A stretch of 21,330 nt of DNA from JBKGYG01 sp046546235 (GCA_046546235.1 JBKGYG010000030.1:1-21330); one strand, 5' to 3'; counted from the stretch's first letter, positions 1 to 7,863 are shown. A program made the numbers and translations. Notes: generated from the sequence alone by a model not told the origin.

Positions 1-54
1 TTAAGACACCGCCCTTTCACGGCGGTAACAGGGGTTCGAGTCCCCTATGGGTCA
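1..54 (+). tRNA. tRNA-Glu (UUC), 5' end missing
   Basis: This is the 3' part of a tRNA, cut by the window start. The anticodon stem CCGCC/GGCGG encloses the loop CTTTCAC, giving anticodon TTC (Glu). The T arm AGGGG-TTCGAGT-CCCCT lies at 30-46. The acceptor 3' strand ATGGGTC at 47-53 is followed by discriminator A54. No CCA is encoded. The 5S rRNA begins about two bases later, so both are probably cut from one transcript. Confidence 0.9.
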
Positions 55-56
55 TT

Positions 57-173
57 ATCGGTGGCGATGCGTCTATGGGAAACACCCGTTCCCATACCGA
101 ACACGAAGGTTAAGCCATAGACGGCCGATGGTACTTGGTTGGAGACGACCTGGGAGAGTAGGTGGCTGCCGAT
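57..173 (+). rRNA. rrf: 5S ribosomal RNA
   Basis: About 117 nt long, the normal 5S size. It contains the conserved loop-B/C stretch CCGAACACGAAGGTTAAGC (around 98-116, close to the usual CCGAACACGGAAGTTAAGC) and the GGGAGAGTAGG stretch near the 3' end. The ends ATCGGTGGC and GGCTGCCGAT pair as helix I, which sets the boundaries. It is followed directly by a T run. No 23S rRNA is visible; the gene just upstream is a tRNA, so the 5S sits inside a tRNA cluster here. Confidence 0.93.
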
Positions 174-268
174 TTTTTAGTTAATACAAATATTCATTTA
201 TAATTCTGCATTTAAGTGGATATTATAAAATGTTTATCATATAATATAATTGGAAGCAATATGGTTTT

Positions 269-339
269 GGCGCCATAGCCAAGTGGTAAGGCAGAGGTCT
301 GCAACACCTTTATCATCGGTTCAAATCCGATTGGCGCCT
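269..339 (+). tRNA. tRNA-Cys (GCA)
   Basis: Acceptor strands GGCGCCA (269-275) and TGGCGCC (332-338) pair perfectly, with discriminator T339. The anticodon loop CTGCAAC gives anticodon GCA. The T arm is ATCGG-TTCAAAT-CCGAT. CCA is not encoded. Two overlapping TATAAT hexamers at 240-250 could be the -10 element of a separate promoter, but I see no good -35 for them. Confidence 0.93.
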
Positions 340-345
340 TTATAT

Positions 346-419
<74 letters not shown>

Positions 420-425
420 CTCTTT

Positions 426-450
426 AACACTCATAAATGAGTGTTTTTTT
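426..450 (+). terminator. Intrinsic terminator of the tRNA cluster
   Basis: The 8-bp perfect stem AACACTCA/TGAGTGTT (426-433 and 438-445) has a TAAA loop and runs into a T tract. It lies 7 nt after the initiator tRNA and should end the 5S-tRNA transcript. Confidence 0.88.
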
Positions 451-459
451 GTTAAATAG

Positions 460-612
460 GAAAGTTCTACTTTTGAGATCATCGGGACTTGATACATGTA
501 CCAATTGTACAACACACCAATTTTTCGTAGGGGCGTATCACGATGCGCCCATTTTTTAATTAAGAGTATTCAATCGGCTGGGACAAATCGCTGCGAAGCC
601 ACTTTTGTCCTT
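460..612 (+). repeat. Degenerate intergenic repeat, copy A
   Basis: This stretch shares several blocks with the intergenic regions near 2175 and 13924. The block at 481-495 (ATCGGGACTTGATAC) is identical at 2193-2207. ATGTACCAATTGTACAAC (496-513) matches 17 of 18 bases at 14016-14033. ACACCAATTTTT (514-525) recurs at 14000-14011. The segment around GGACAAATCGCTGCGAAG (581-598) resembles 14061-14076. It also contains two hairpins: GGGCGTA/TGCGCCC followed by T6 (531-557), and GGACAAA/TTTGTCC (581-610). No coding sequence is apparent. Confidence 0.6.
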
Positions 613-714
613 ATATAAGAAAGAGTCCTATTTTTCAAATAATTGGTTCTTATAATATGTCTGTGTAACAGTGGGAGATGTAATGATATTATAAATTAAC
701 AATCTGATTTATAC

Positions 715-743
715 TTGAATATTCTTGTTTTTTTAAGTAAAAT
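715..743 (+). promoter_or_regulatory. Probable sigma-A promoter of the DUF951 gene
   Basis: TTGAAT (715-720), a 17-bp spacer and TAAAAT (738-743) lie about 80 bp before the DUF951 start codon. The rest of the gap between 613 and 820 is AT-rich and shows no gene. Confidence 0.5.
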
Positions 744-820
744 AAGATAAAGTGAATTTAAGATTTTCTTCATTATTAAATAAAATATAGAGTTAAATGA
801 AGGAAGGGAATGAATATTAT

Positions 821-1000
821 ATGGATATTAGTGTTGGAGATATTGTTAAACTGAAAAAGCCACATCCATGTGGTAGCTATGAATGGGAAGTTTTAAGAAC
901 AGGCATTGACTTTAAATTAAAATGTATAGGATGTAAACATCTCATTATGGTCCCAAGAAAAAAAATAGAAAAAAGGATAAAGGAAGTTAAAAATACTTGA
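821..1000 (+). CDS. DUF951 family small protein
   Basis: A 59-residue basic protein. I recognise the DUF951 pattern VGDIVxLKKPHPCGSxEWEVxRxGxDFxxKCxGC, usually found in Firmicutes close to rpsF. Cys17 with His15 and the Cys35-x2-Cys38 pair suggest a small zinc-binding or nucleic-acid-binding fold; no function is known to me. I chose the ATG at 821 because the family starts at this point and the AAGGAAGGG Shine-Dalgarno at 800-808 sits before it. An upstream in-frame ATG at 797 would overlap that ribosome binding site. It is a single gene ahead of the rpsF operon, as in many clostridia. Confidence 0.88.
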   Translation: MDISVGDIVKLKKPHPCGSYEWEVLRTGIDFKLKCIGCKHLIMVPRKKIEKRIKEVKNT

Positions 1001-1022
1001 TATTATTTAGTTAATATGTTAT

Positions 1023-1028
1023 TATAAT
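1023..1028 (+). promoter_or_regulatory. Candidate -10 box of the rpsF operon
   Basis: A perfect TATAAT lies 72 bp before the rpsF start. The only -35-like hexamer, TTGATA at 997-1002, is 20 bp away, which is long. The call therefore rests mainly on the -10 and on its place between DUF951 and the rpsF leader. Confidence 0.4.
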
Positions 1029-1037
1029 TTATTGTGA

Positions 1038-1076
1038 GACATCCTTGCTCTTTTCTATGAGAAGGGGGCCAAAGTC
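1038..1076 (+). promoter_or_regulatory. Structured rpsF leader, possible S6:S18 autoregulatory site
   Basis: The leader can fold: CCTT (1043-1046) pairs with AAGG (1062-1065) and CTC (1048-1050) with GAG (1059-1061), leaving G1047 bulged. GAC (1038-1040) can close with GTC (1074-1076), leaving a one-sided purine-rich internal loop GGGCCAAA (1066-1073). An mRNA hairpin in rpsF leaders that binds the S6:S18 complex is described in bacteria. The known motif carries a CCG element whereas I see CCA, so the match is uncertain. Confidence 0.4.
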
Positions 1077-1094
1077 CAAAAGGAGGTGCAAAGA

Positions 1095-1382
1095 ATGAAT
1101 AATTATGAATTAGCAGTAGTTATTAATGGAAAAGTTGATGAAGAAGTAAAGACTACTACCATAGAAAAAGTAAAAGAGTACGTTACTCGTTTTGGTGGTA
1201 CAGTTACTAATGTTGATGATTGGGGTAAGAAAAAACTTGCTTATGAGATCAATAAAGTAAAAGAAGGATTCTATTACTTCATACATTTTGAGGCTGATTC
1301 TAATGTTCCATTAGAGGTAGAGAGAAGACTACGTATAATGGAACAAGTTTTAAGATTCTTATTTATTAGAAAAGAAGATTAG
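1095..1382 (+). CDS. rpsF: Small ribosomal subunit protein bS6
   Basis: A 95-residue protein with the S6 pattern: NYELAVVI at the N-terminus, the conserved WGKKKLAYEINKVKEGFYYFIHF core (split here as WGKKKLAYEI and KEGFYYFIHF) and ERRLRIMEQVLRFL near the C-terminus. bS6 binds 16S rRNA in the platform of the 30S subunit as a heterodimer with bS18, which is encoded two genes downstream. The ATG at 1095 is preferred over an in-frame GTG at 1086 because AGGAGG (1081-1086) lies 8 nt before it and the GTG overlaps that site. First gene of rpsF-ssb-rpsR. Confidence 0.97.
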   Translation: MNNYELAVVINGKVDEEVKTTTIEKVKEYVTRFGGTVTNVDDWGKKKLAYEINKVKEGFYYFIHFEADSNVPLEVERRLRIMEQVLRFLFIRKED

Positions 1383-1402
1383 TAAATAATGGGGGGAAAA
1401 TT

Positions 1403-1846
1403 ATGAATAAGATTATATTAATGGGAAGACTAACAAGGGACCCCGAAGTTCGTTACTCTCAAGGTTCAAATCCAATTGCAATAGCAAGGTATACTTTAGC
1501 AGTTAACCGTATTTATAAAAGAGAAGGAGAACCTGATGCTGACTTTATCAATATTGTTGCATTTAGAAAAGCCGGAGAATTTGCTGGAAAATATTTTAGA
1601 AAAGGTCAATTAGTTGCCGTGTCTGGACGTTTGCAGATACGTACTTATGATGATCAAGACGGTAAACGTCAATATTTTACAGAGGTTATTGTAGAAGATC
1701 AATATTTTGCTGAAAGCAAAGCTTCAACAGAGGCACAAGCTTCACAAAATACAACTCCATCTACACCTGCTCCATCAAATGAAACATCAGAAGGATTTAC
1801 ACCTATTGATAATAGTTTTGATGATGAGGACGATTTACCATTTTAA
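1403..1846 (+). CDS. ssb: Single-stranded DNA-binding protein
   Basis: A 147-residue SSB. Residues 1-105 form the OB fold (MNKIILMGRLTRDPEVRYSQ at the start, then VNRIYKRE and DFINIVAFRKAGEFAGKYF). Residues 106-138 are a Ser/Thr/Pro/Ala-rich flexible linker. The C-terminal tip DDEDDLPF is the conserved acidic peptide that recruits DNA repair and replication partners. It coats single-stranded DNA during replication, recombination and repair as a tetramer. The start is fixed by a GGGGGG ribosome binding site about 7 nt upstream. It lies between rpsF and rpsR, the standard Firmicutes arrangement. Confidence 0.97.
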   Translation: MNKIILMGRLTRDPEVRYSQGSNPIAIARYTLAVNRIYKREGEPDADFINIVAFRKAGEFAGKYFRKGQLVAVSGRLQIRTYDDQDGKRQYFTEVIVEDQYFAESKASTEAQASQNTTPSTPAPSNETSEGFTPIDNSFDDEDDLPF

Positions 1847-1896
1847 GAGAATAAGGATATTTCATATAAATATGTAATTTAAAGGAGGTTTTTACT

Positions 1897-2133
1897 ATGC
1901 CTGGTCCAAGAAGAAGAGGTGGACGTAGAAGAAGACGTGTTTGTTCATTTTGTGCAGATAAATCTAAATATATTGACTATAAAGATGTAAATAAATTAAG
2001 GAGATATGTTTCTGAGAGAGGTAAAATTCTTCCAAGAAGAATTACCGGAAATTGTGCAAAGCATCAAAGAGCTTTAACTATAGCGATAAAAAGAGCTAGA
2101 CATATTGCGTTAATACCATATACTGTAGATTAG
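1897..2133 (+). CDS. rpsR: Small ribosomal subunit protein bS18
   Basis: A 78-residue, very basic protein with the S18 core IDYKDVNKLRRYVSERGKI followed by LPRRITG and HQRALTIAIKRARHIALIPY. Cys16-x2-Cys19 and the later Cys-x2-His (NCAKHQ) indicate the zinc-binding 'C+' form of S18. The Arg-rich N-terminus (MPGPRRRGGRRRRR) is typical of clostridial versions. It pairs with bS6 on 16S rRNA. AAAGGAGG lies about 9 nt before the ATG. Last gene of the operon, followed at once by a terminator. Confidence 0.97.
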   Translation: MPGPRRRGGRRRRRVCSFCADKSKYIDYKDVNKLRRYVSERGKILPRRITGNCAKHQRALTIAIKRARHIALIPYTVD

Positions 2134-2140
2134 ATTAAGT

Positions 2141-2172
2141 ACCCTGGAATTTACCAGGGTTTTAATTTTTTT
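2141..2172 (+). terminator. Intrinsic terminator after rpsR
   Basis: ACCCTGG (2141-2147) and CCAGGGT (2154-2160) form a perfect 7-bp GC-rich stem with loop AATTTA, followed by a T-rich tract. It ends the rpsF-ssb-rpsR transcript. Confidence 0.9.
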
Positions 2173-2174
2173 AT

Positions 2175-2390
2175 GAAAGTCACTTTTAGAGTATCGGGAC
2201 TTGATACCTGTCCGAGGTCAGTGGAAAAGTCTTGTTTTTATTATAATGAATGAATGTGATATATATTTAGATGCTCCAAAAAAGTAAGGTTGGACTTTAC
2301 AGGGTCTTCAACGAAAAAAGCACGCTACTTTATTCTAGGAGCTCTATTTATGAAACAATTAATGATTAGAACATGTATCAATTGAACAAG
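2175..2390 (+). repeat. Degenerate intergenic repeat, copy B
   Basis: The left block, from 2175 to about 2211, aligns with 460-499 and includes the identical 15-mer ATCGGGACTTGATAC (2193-2207). On the right, TATGAAACAATT (2349-2360) is identical to 14095-14106, and ACATGTATCAATTGAACAA (2371-2389) resembles 495-512. In between lies an imperfect inverted repeat: GCTCC (2273-2277) and AAGTA (2282-2286) against TACTT (2326-2330) and GGAGC (2338-2342). The piece looks rearranged relative to the other copies. No gene is visible between 2173 and 2573. Confidence 0.45.
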
Positions 2391-2511
2391 CTTAGTCGAG
2401 CAAGTTCGCATAATTTAGAGATGTTGTTTGAGCGGTTAGTTATATTGAAAATGTCAATTCCAAATCAATGTCAGCAAGTTTGTAATTGCTCTTTTCATCT
2501 TACCCTCAAAA

Positions 2512-2520
2512 TGATATAAT
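2512..2520 (+). promoter_or_regulatory. Candidate extended -10 promoter of the MazG-like gene
   Basis: TGATATAAT is a perfect extended -10 (TGn plus TATAAT), 54 bp before the next start codon. The -35 region (TTTTCA at 2492-2497, 17-bp spacing) is weak, which is usual for extended -10 promoters. Confidence 0.5.
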
Positions 2521-2573
2521 TAATAATTAGAGATTGTATGAATTTTAATGATGAAGAGAGGCAGGAGTATAGT

Positions 2574-2906
2574 ATGTCTTTTGTTGATGGGGACCTTGAT
2601 ATTACAAGAAAAATTAAGCACATAGAAAAACTTAAAAGTAGTTTATTAAGTCAAATAGCTGATTTATTTGTGAGTATGTCTGAAGAAGACCAACTTGAAG
2701 GAGATACAAGTGTAGGAATTTTAGCAGATATTCTTATATTGACATATTTATTATCTAATAAATTAGGAACACCTAATGAAGCATTAGATTTGAAAGTAAT
2801 TAATAAATTAAAATTAGCCATAATTGAGAATGAAAACAATGCTTCAGATTGGCATAATGAATTAACATTGTTACAAAAACATTTAATTAAAACTAGGACT
2901 TATTAG
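2574..2906 (+). CDS. MazG-like family protein
   Basis: A 110-residue, mostly helical protein. SFVDGDLDITRKIKHIEKLKSSLL (given here only by its first part, SFVDGDLDITRKIK) followed by a helix with ADLFVSM and then GILADILILTYLLSNKLG resembles the clostridial MazG-like family. These are compact all-alpha proteins related to nucleotide pyrophosphohydrolases. I do not see a complete ExxE-type metal site, so enzymatic activity is unproven. The ATG at 2574 has CAGGAG 7 nt upstream; an earlier in-frame ATG at 2538 lacks a ribosome binding site. Only 13 nt separate it from the DUF2232 gene, so it probably heads that operon. Confidence 0.7.
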   Translation: MSFVDGDLDITRKIKHIEKLKSSLLSQIADLFVSMSEEDQLEGDTSVGILADILILTYLLSNKLGTPNEALDLKVINKLKLAIIENENNASDWHNELTLLQKHLIKTRTY

Positions 2907-2919
2907 TGGAGGGTAAAAA

Positions 2920-3855
2920 ATGCAGCAACAACGCTTTAATTTCACTAGTGATTTTATGTTATTAGTAGCTATTCTACTTTCAAGCATATTAATTGGTATT
3001 TCTACTTCTTATTTAATATTTGAATTTATTTTAGCTATACCTATTATTATATATGTTTATAAGAAGGATGTGAACAATGTAATAATGGGAATAGTAATTA
3101 TTAATTTAATAATACATACATTAATGTTTGATTATTTTAGTAGTTTTATCGTTTTTTCTTTGTTTTTATTACCTTCAATTTTTTTAGGACGATTATTAAA
3201 GTCAAATAGGTCTTTAGCTCATACAGTAGCATTTGTTACATTGTTTTATTTTATGAGTGTTATTGTTGTTATATTTTTGTATAATCAATTTAATGATATT
3301 GATGTATTTGAAGAATATGATAAATATGTAGAGCAGCAATTAGAGGATCTTGAGTTTGATGAGATGCTTGAAGAAAATGGGAATGAAAACTTATTAGATT
3401 TAAACGAAATGAGAGATACTATACAACAATATTATTTAGCTGCATTATTCATTTTTTCTCTTGTTTTAATATTTTTACAAACTCTATTTGCAAGAATTAT
3501 ATTAAATAAGTTAGGATGGTTAAAATTCGAACTAAAAAGGTTATTAACCTATAACCCGCCTAGAAGTTTTTTGTTATTCTTCATAGGTTTATTTATGTTA
3601 AAAAGTTTAGTTAACAATCCTCCTATGGAGTTAACTGTAGAAAATTTGATTGTAATATGTGGTATTGTATTTTTTGTGATAGGATTATTCTTTGAAGTTT
3701 TTTTAATATATCAATCAAAAACGCCTTATTCTAAAATTTTGTTAGTAATACTTACTATAATTTGCTTAATAGCTCTACCAAATTATTTTATATGGGTTGG
3801 TTGTATTGAGGTTCTATTAAGATTAAGAGATAAATTTTCAAAGTCAGTTGGATAG
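2920..3855 (+). CDS. DUF2232 (YybS-like) integral membrane protein
   Basis: A 311-residue protein with about eight hydrophobic segments: residues 11-50 (two), 55-88 (two), 98-121, 172-192, 212-232 and 242-296 (two or more). An acidic stretch at about 125-165 (VEQQLEDLEFDEMLEENG) interrupts them. This matches the DUF2232/YybS family, which in Bacillus also lies directly upstream of gdpP (yybT)-rplI-dnaB. The molecular role is unknown. GGAGGG lies about 7 nt before the ATG. The gene starts 13 nt after the MazG-like gene and ends 31 nt before gdpP, consistent with one transcript. Confidence 0.85.
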   Translation: MQQQRFNFTSDFMLLVAILLSSILIGISTSYLIFEFILAIPIIIYVYKKDVNNVIMGIVIINLIIHTLMFDYFSSFIVFSLFLLPSIFLGRLLKSNRSLAHTVAFVTLFYFMSVIVVIFLYNQFNDIDVFEEYDKYVEQQLEDLEFDEMLEENGNENLLDLNEMRDTIQQYYLAALFIFSLVLIFLQTLFARIILNKLGWLKFELKRLLTYNPPRSFLLFFIGLFMLKSLVNNPPMELTVENLIVICGIVFFVIGLFFEVFLIYQSKTPYSKILLVILTIICLIALPNYFIWVGCIEVLLRLRDKFSKSVG

Positions 3856-3886
3856 CGTGAATACCTCAAAAAAGGGGCAGTGAAAT

Positions 3887-5944
3887 ATGGAACATAAAGA
3901 TAAATTTAAGTCTAAAATTGAAAGTTATTTTAATTGGTCATTGATATATTTTGCTTTATCCTTTATATTATCTATAATTATTTTTGTAAAGGATAAAGAA
4001 CTTGGATTATGGGCTTTTGGTATATCATTTATATTGTTTTTGCTAAGCCTTGTTTTGGTGTATTTCATTAAAAAGAAAGTAATGAGTGATGTTATTAGTT
4101 TCGCATTGGATTTTGGAGTTATACAAAAAAACTTTTTATATAAGTTTCCAATACCATATGTATTGTTGGATTTGGAAGGTAAAATAAAATGGTATAATGA
4201 GCAGTTTGAAATGGTTTATAACGAAGAAGAAAAAATATTAAATGAACCAATACAAAATATTATATCAGATATATCAAAAGATATGTTGCTAGAAAATAAA
4301 GGGGAACTTATTAAAGGACATTTTAAATTAAATGAAAAATATTACAGATATGAAATAAAAAGTATTTATAATAGGCGAATTATAAATAATGAGGAAGAAA
4401 TTAAAAAGGAAGAGGCTTCTGATGTTATTACTATGTTCGCTGTATACTTATTTGATGAAACTTTAGTTAAAGAAATGGAAAAGAAAATTAAAGATCAGCG
4501 AACAATAATTGGCTTATTATATATTGATAATTATGAAGAATCACTACAAAGCATTGAAGAAGTAAGAAGACCACTTTTGGTAGCATTAATAGATCGTAAT
4601 ATTAATAAATTTTCTCAAAGCATAGATGCGGTTGTAAGAAAGTTTGAAAAGGATAAGTACATTTTTGTATTTCAGAATAAATATTTACATCAATTACAAT
4701 CTAACAAGTTTTCTATTTTAGACGATATACGAACAATTAACATTGGTAACGAAATGCCAGTTACATTAAGTCTAGGGTTGGGTGTGAATGGAGATTCATT
4801 CCAGAAAAATATAGATTTTGCACGTATTGCTATTGATTTAGCTTTAGGCCGTGGGGGAGATCAGGCAGTAGTAAAAGATAATGACAAACTATATTATTAT
4901 GGTGGTAAAACAAAAGTTGTAGAAAAAAGTACACGTGTGAAAGCTAGGGTAAAGGCACATGCATTTAGAGAAATTCTAGAGGCTAAAGATAAAGTTCTTA
5001 TAATGGGACATAAATTACAAGATCTTGATTCTATTGGAGCGGCAATTGGAATATATAGAGGAGCACAAGTGTTAAATAAAAAAGCTCATATTATTATTAA
5101 CGAAGTAACTACATCTGTAAGGCCTTTATACGAACTATTTATTAAGGACGATAATTATGATGAAGAGATGTTCATAGATAATAATGATGCTATTGCAATG
5201 GTAGATGAGCATACTCTTTTGGTTGTTGTAGATGTAAATAGACCAAGTTACACAGAATGCTCTGAATTATTAGGAATAGTACCTAGTATTGTTGTTTTTG
5301 ATCACCATCGTGCTAGTTCTGAGTATATTGATAATGCTGTGTTATCTTATGTAGAGCCGTATGCTTCATCAACTTGTGAGATGATAGCCGAGTTATTACA
5401 ATATATGGTAGATAATGTTAAACTAAAACCACTTGAAGCAGATGCATTATTTGCAGGGATAACAGTTGATACTAAAAATTTTATGGTTAAAACAGGAGTG
5501 AAAACTTTTGAAGCAGCAGCTTTTTTAAGGAAGAGTGGAGCGGATGTTGTTAGAGTAAGAAAGCTTTTTAGAAATGATATTGACTCATATAAAGCTAGGG
5601 CTGAAGCTATTAGAAATGCAGAAATATATAAAGATGACTTAGCAATTACTTATTGTCCTTCAGAAGAAATTGAAAGCCCAACAGTTGTTACAGCTCAAAC
5701 TGCGGATGAACTGCTTAATATAACTGGTATTAAAGCATCATTTGTCATAACAAAAATCGATAATATTATTTATATTAGTGCTCGTTCAATAGATGAAATT
5801 AATGTTCAATTAATTATGGAAAAACTCGGTGGAGGAGGGCACCTTAATGTAGCAGGCGCCCAACTTGAAGATTATTCTGTTAAAGAAAGCATAAAATTGT
5901 TAAAAAAGAATATAGATGAATTAGCTGAGGAAGGTGAATTATAA
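3887..5944 (+). CDS. gdpP: Cyclic-di-AMP phosphodiesterase GdpP
   Basis: A 685-residue membrane protein of the GdpP/YybT family, which hydrolyses c-di-AMP to pApA. Domains in order: two transmembrane helices (about 15-65), a PAS-like domain (about 75-175), a degenerate GGDEF domain (about 200-310) without a GGDEF motif, a DHH domain (about 340-495) and DHHA1 (about 575-675). The metal ligands are visible: His375, Asp379 and Asp381 (GHKLQDLDSIG), Asp449 (VVDVNRPS), Asp472-His473-His474 (FDHHRAS), and the DHHA1 motif GGGGHLNVAGA with His652. All key residues are present, so it should be active. Its TAA overlaps the rplI start by one base, which suggests translational coupling. It sets the c-di-AMP level and hence potassium, wall and stress homeostasis. 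Confidence 0.95.
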   Translation: MEHKDKFKSKIESYFNWSLIYFALSFILSIIIFVKDKELGLWAFGISFILFLLSLVLVYFIKKKVMSDVISFALDFGVIQKNFLYKFPIPYVLLDLEGKIKWYNEQFEMVYNEEEKILNEPIQNIISDISKDMLLENKGELIKGHFKLNEKYYRYEIKSIYNRRIINNEEEIKKEEASDVITMFAVYLFDETLVKEMEKKIKDQRTIIGLLYIDNYEESLQSIEEVRRPLLVALIDRNINKFSQSIDAVVRKFEKDKYIFVFQNKYLHQLQSNKFSILDDIRTINIGNEMPVTLSLGLGVNGDSFQKNIDFARIAIDLALGRGGDQAVVKDNDKLYYYGGKTKVVEKSTRVKARVKAHAFREILEAKDKVLIMGHKLQDLDSIGAAIGIYRGAQVLNKKAHIIINEVTTSVRPLYELFIKDDNYDEEMFIDNNDAIAMVDEHTLLVVVDVNRPSYTECSELLGIVPSIVVFDHHRASSEYIDNAVLSYVEPYASSTCEMIAELLQYMVDNVKLKPLEADALFAGITVDTKNFMVKTGVKTFEAAAFLRKSGADVVRVRKLFRNDIDSYKARAEAIRNAEIYKDDLAITYCPSEEIESPTVVTAQTADELLNITGIKASFVITKIDNIIYISARSIDEINVQLIMEKLGGGGHLNVAGAQLEDYSVKESIKLLKKNIDELAEEGEL

Positions 5945-6393
5945 TGGAAATTATTTTGTTAGAAGACGTTAAAAAACTTGGGAATAAAGGTGAAGTAGTT
6001 AAAGTCAATGATGGTTATGCTAGAAATTATATTATTCCTAAGAAATTAGGTGTTGAGGCTACAAATCAATCTAAAAACGAGTTAAATCTAAAAAGACAAG
6101 CAGAGGAAAAAAGAAAGAAAGAGATATTAGAAGAAGCAAAAAAATTGGCAGAGCAAATTAATAATTCAAGGATAACTATAAAAGTTAAAGCAGGAGAAGG
6201 AGGGCGATTATTTGGCTCTGTTTCTTCAAAAGAAATAGTTAAAACAGCGAAAGAACAAATAAATTTAAAGATTGATAAGAAAAAAATGCAGCTAATAGAA
6301 CCAATTAGGACATTGGGTACAACTATTGTACCAATTAAGGTTCATCCGAAAGTAACTGCAGAGCTTAAAGTAAAGGTAATAGAAGATAATTAG
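5944..6393 (+). CDS. rplI: Large ribosomal subunit protein bL9
   Basis: A 149-residue protein, the standard L9 length. The N-terminal rRNA-binding domain shows the family signature VKKLGNKGEVVKVNDGYARN and then NYIIPKKLGVEA. A long charged connecting helix follows at about 40-78 (KRQAEEKRKKEILEEAKKLA). The C-terminal domain contains GGRLFGSVSSKEI. It binds domain V of 23S rRNA and helps keep the reading frame. The start overlaps the gdpP stop (TAATG), with AGGAAGGTG (5929-5936) inside the gdpP end serving as ribosome binding site. Confidence 0.97.
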   Translation: MEIILLEDVKKLGNKGEVVKVNDGYARNYIIPKKLGVEATNQSKNELNLKRQAEEKRKKEILEEAKKLAEQINNSRITIKVKAGEGGRLFGSVSSKEIVKTAKEQINLKIDKKKMQLIEPIRTLGTTIVPIKVHPKVTAELKVKVIEDN

Positions 6394-6458
6394 TTTTATT
6401 ATAAACTAACTAGCAAAGATACACTTTTAGGCTAAACTTTCCCAAGGAGGAGTCGCGG

Positions 6459-7790
6459 ATGGATGAAGCGGTATTAAAAAAGGTACTTCCCCATAGTCTA
6501 GAAGCAGAACAATCTGTGATAGGCTCTATGTTGTTAAATCGAGAAGCTATTGCTATTGCATCCGAATTTATAAGGGGCGATGATTTTTATCAAAAACAAC
6601 TTGGGGTAGTATTTGAATCAATGATTGAACTATACAATGGTAATCAACCTGTTGATTTGGTAACATTACAGAATATACTGACTCAAAAAAATGTATTAGA
6701 GCAGATCGGTGGAATCAAGTATCTTTCAGATTTGGCTGGTGCTGTTCCCACATCTGCTCATATTAAAAATTATGCAGTTATAGTTAAAGAAAAAGCAATT
6801 TTAAGACGCTTAATTAGAGAATCTGAGCAAATAGCTAGTGAGTGTTATCAAAATAAAGATAAGCTTGAAGTTATTCTTGATTCAGCAGAAAAAAGGATTT
6901 TTAATCTTATACAAAACAGGAATGCTTCAGACTTTGCTCCAATAAAAGAGATTGTTCTTTCAACATTAGAGAACATTGAAAAAGCACATCAAAACCAGGG
7001 GCAAGTGACAGGTATAGAAACAGGATTTTCTGATTTGGACTATAAAACTTCTGGGCTTCAACCTTCAGATTTTGTTTTGATAGCAGCAAGGCCTTCAATG
7101 GGAAAGACAGCTTTTGCTTTAAATGTTGCACAGCATGTTTCTATAAAGGAAGATGTTCCTACAGCGATTTTTAGTTTAGAAATGTCAAAAGAACAGCTAG
7201 TTAATCGCTTGTTATGTTCAGAATCTATGATAGATGCTCAAAAAGTTAGGACAGGAAACTTAGAGGAAACAGATTGGGAAAAAATTGCAGAAGGATCTGC
7301 TGTTTTAGCAAAAGCTCCTTTATATATTGATGATACGCCAGGGATATCAGTATCTGAAATAAGAGCAAAATGTCGCAAATTAAAATTAGAAAAAGGTTTA
7401 GGGTTAATATTAATAGATTATTTACAACTTATGTCTAGTGGAGGAAAAAGAATTGAATCAAGGCAACAAGAAATATCTGAGATATCAAGGTCCTTAAAAG
7501 CATTAGCTAGAGAAATGGAGGCTCCAGTTGTTGCATTATCACAATTGAGTCGTGCTTGTGAGGCTAGAGCAGATCACAGACCTATGCTTTCTGATTTAAG
7601 AGAGTCAGGAGCTATTGAGCAAGATGCAGATGTTGTTATGTTTTTGTATAGAGATGAATATTATAATCCTGATACTGAAGCAAAAAATCAAGCTGAATTG
7701 ATTGTTGCTAAACAACGTAATGGCCCAACTGGGACTATTAACCTTGTGTGGTTAGGACAATATACAAAGTTTGTTAATATGGAAAGATAA
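6459..7790 (+). CDS. dnaB: Replicative DNA helicase DnaB
   Basis: A 443-residue hexameric helicase (called DnaC in Bacillus). The N-terminal DnaB domain (about 7-110) starts with LPHSLEAEQSVIGSML. A linker leads to the RecA-type motor from about residue 180. Walker A is ARPSMGKT with Lys216 and Thr217; LILIDYLQLM is Walker B; ALSQLSRACEAR and the SDLRESGAIEQDADVV box are the usual later motifs. It ends with the KQRNGPTG region, where family members place their arginine finger. No intein is present. AAGGAGGAG lies about 8 nt before the ATG. It follows rplI by 65 nt in the conserved gdpP-rplI-dnaB order. Confidence 0.97.
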   Translation: MDEAVLKKVLPHSLEAEQSVIGSMLLNREAIAIASEFIRGDDFYQKQLGVVFESMIELYNGNQPVDLVTLQNILTQKNVLEQIGGIKYLSDLAGAVPTSAHIKNYAVIVKEKAILRRLIRESEQIASECYQNKDKLEVILDSAEKRIFNLIQNRNASDFAPIKEIVLSTLENIEKAHQNQGQVTGIETGFSDLDYKTSGLQPSDFVLIAARPSMGKTAFALNVAQHVSIKEDVPTAIFSLEMSKEQLVNRLLCSESMIDAQKVRTGNLEETDWEKIAEGSAVLAKAPLYIDDTPGISVSEIRAKCRKLKLEKGLGLILIDYLQLMSSGGKRIESRQQEISEISRSLKALAREMEAPVVALSQLSRACEARADHRPMLSDLRESGAIEQDADVVMFLYRDEYYNPDTEAKNQAELIVAKQRNGPTGTINLVWLGQYTKFVNMER

Positions 7791-7834
7791 ATTAAAATAA
7801 TTATTTATCAGGTGGTACATAAATAAAGTAGTGA

Positions 7835-7863
7835 TTGTATAAATTTATTTTTTGTGATATATT
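7835..7863 (+). promoter_or_regulatory. Promoter of the small membrane protein gene
   Basis: TTGTAT (7835-7840), a 17-bp spacer and TATATT (7858-7863), with TGA just before the -10 (extended -10). It lies about 70 bp before the start codon. I see no clear terminator after dnaB, so some read-through is possible. Confidence 0.55.
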
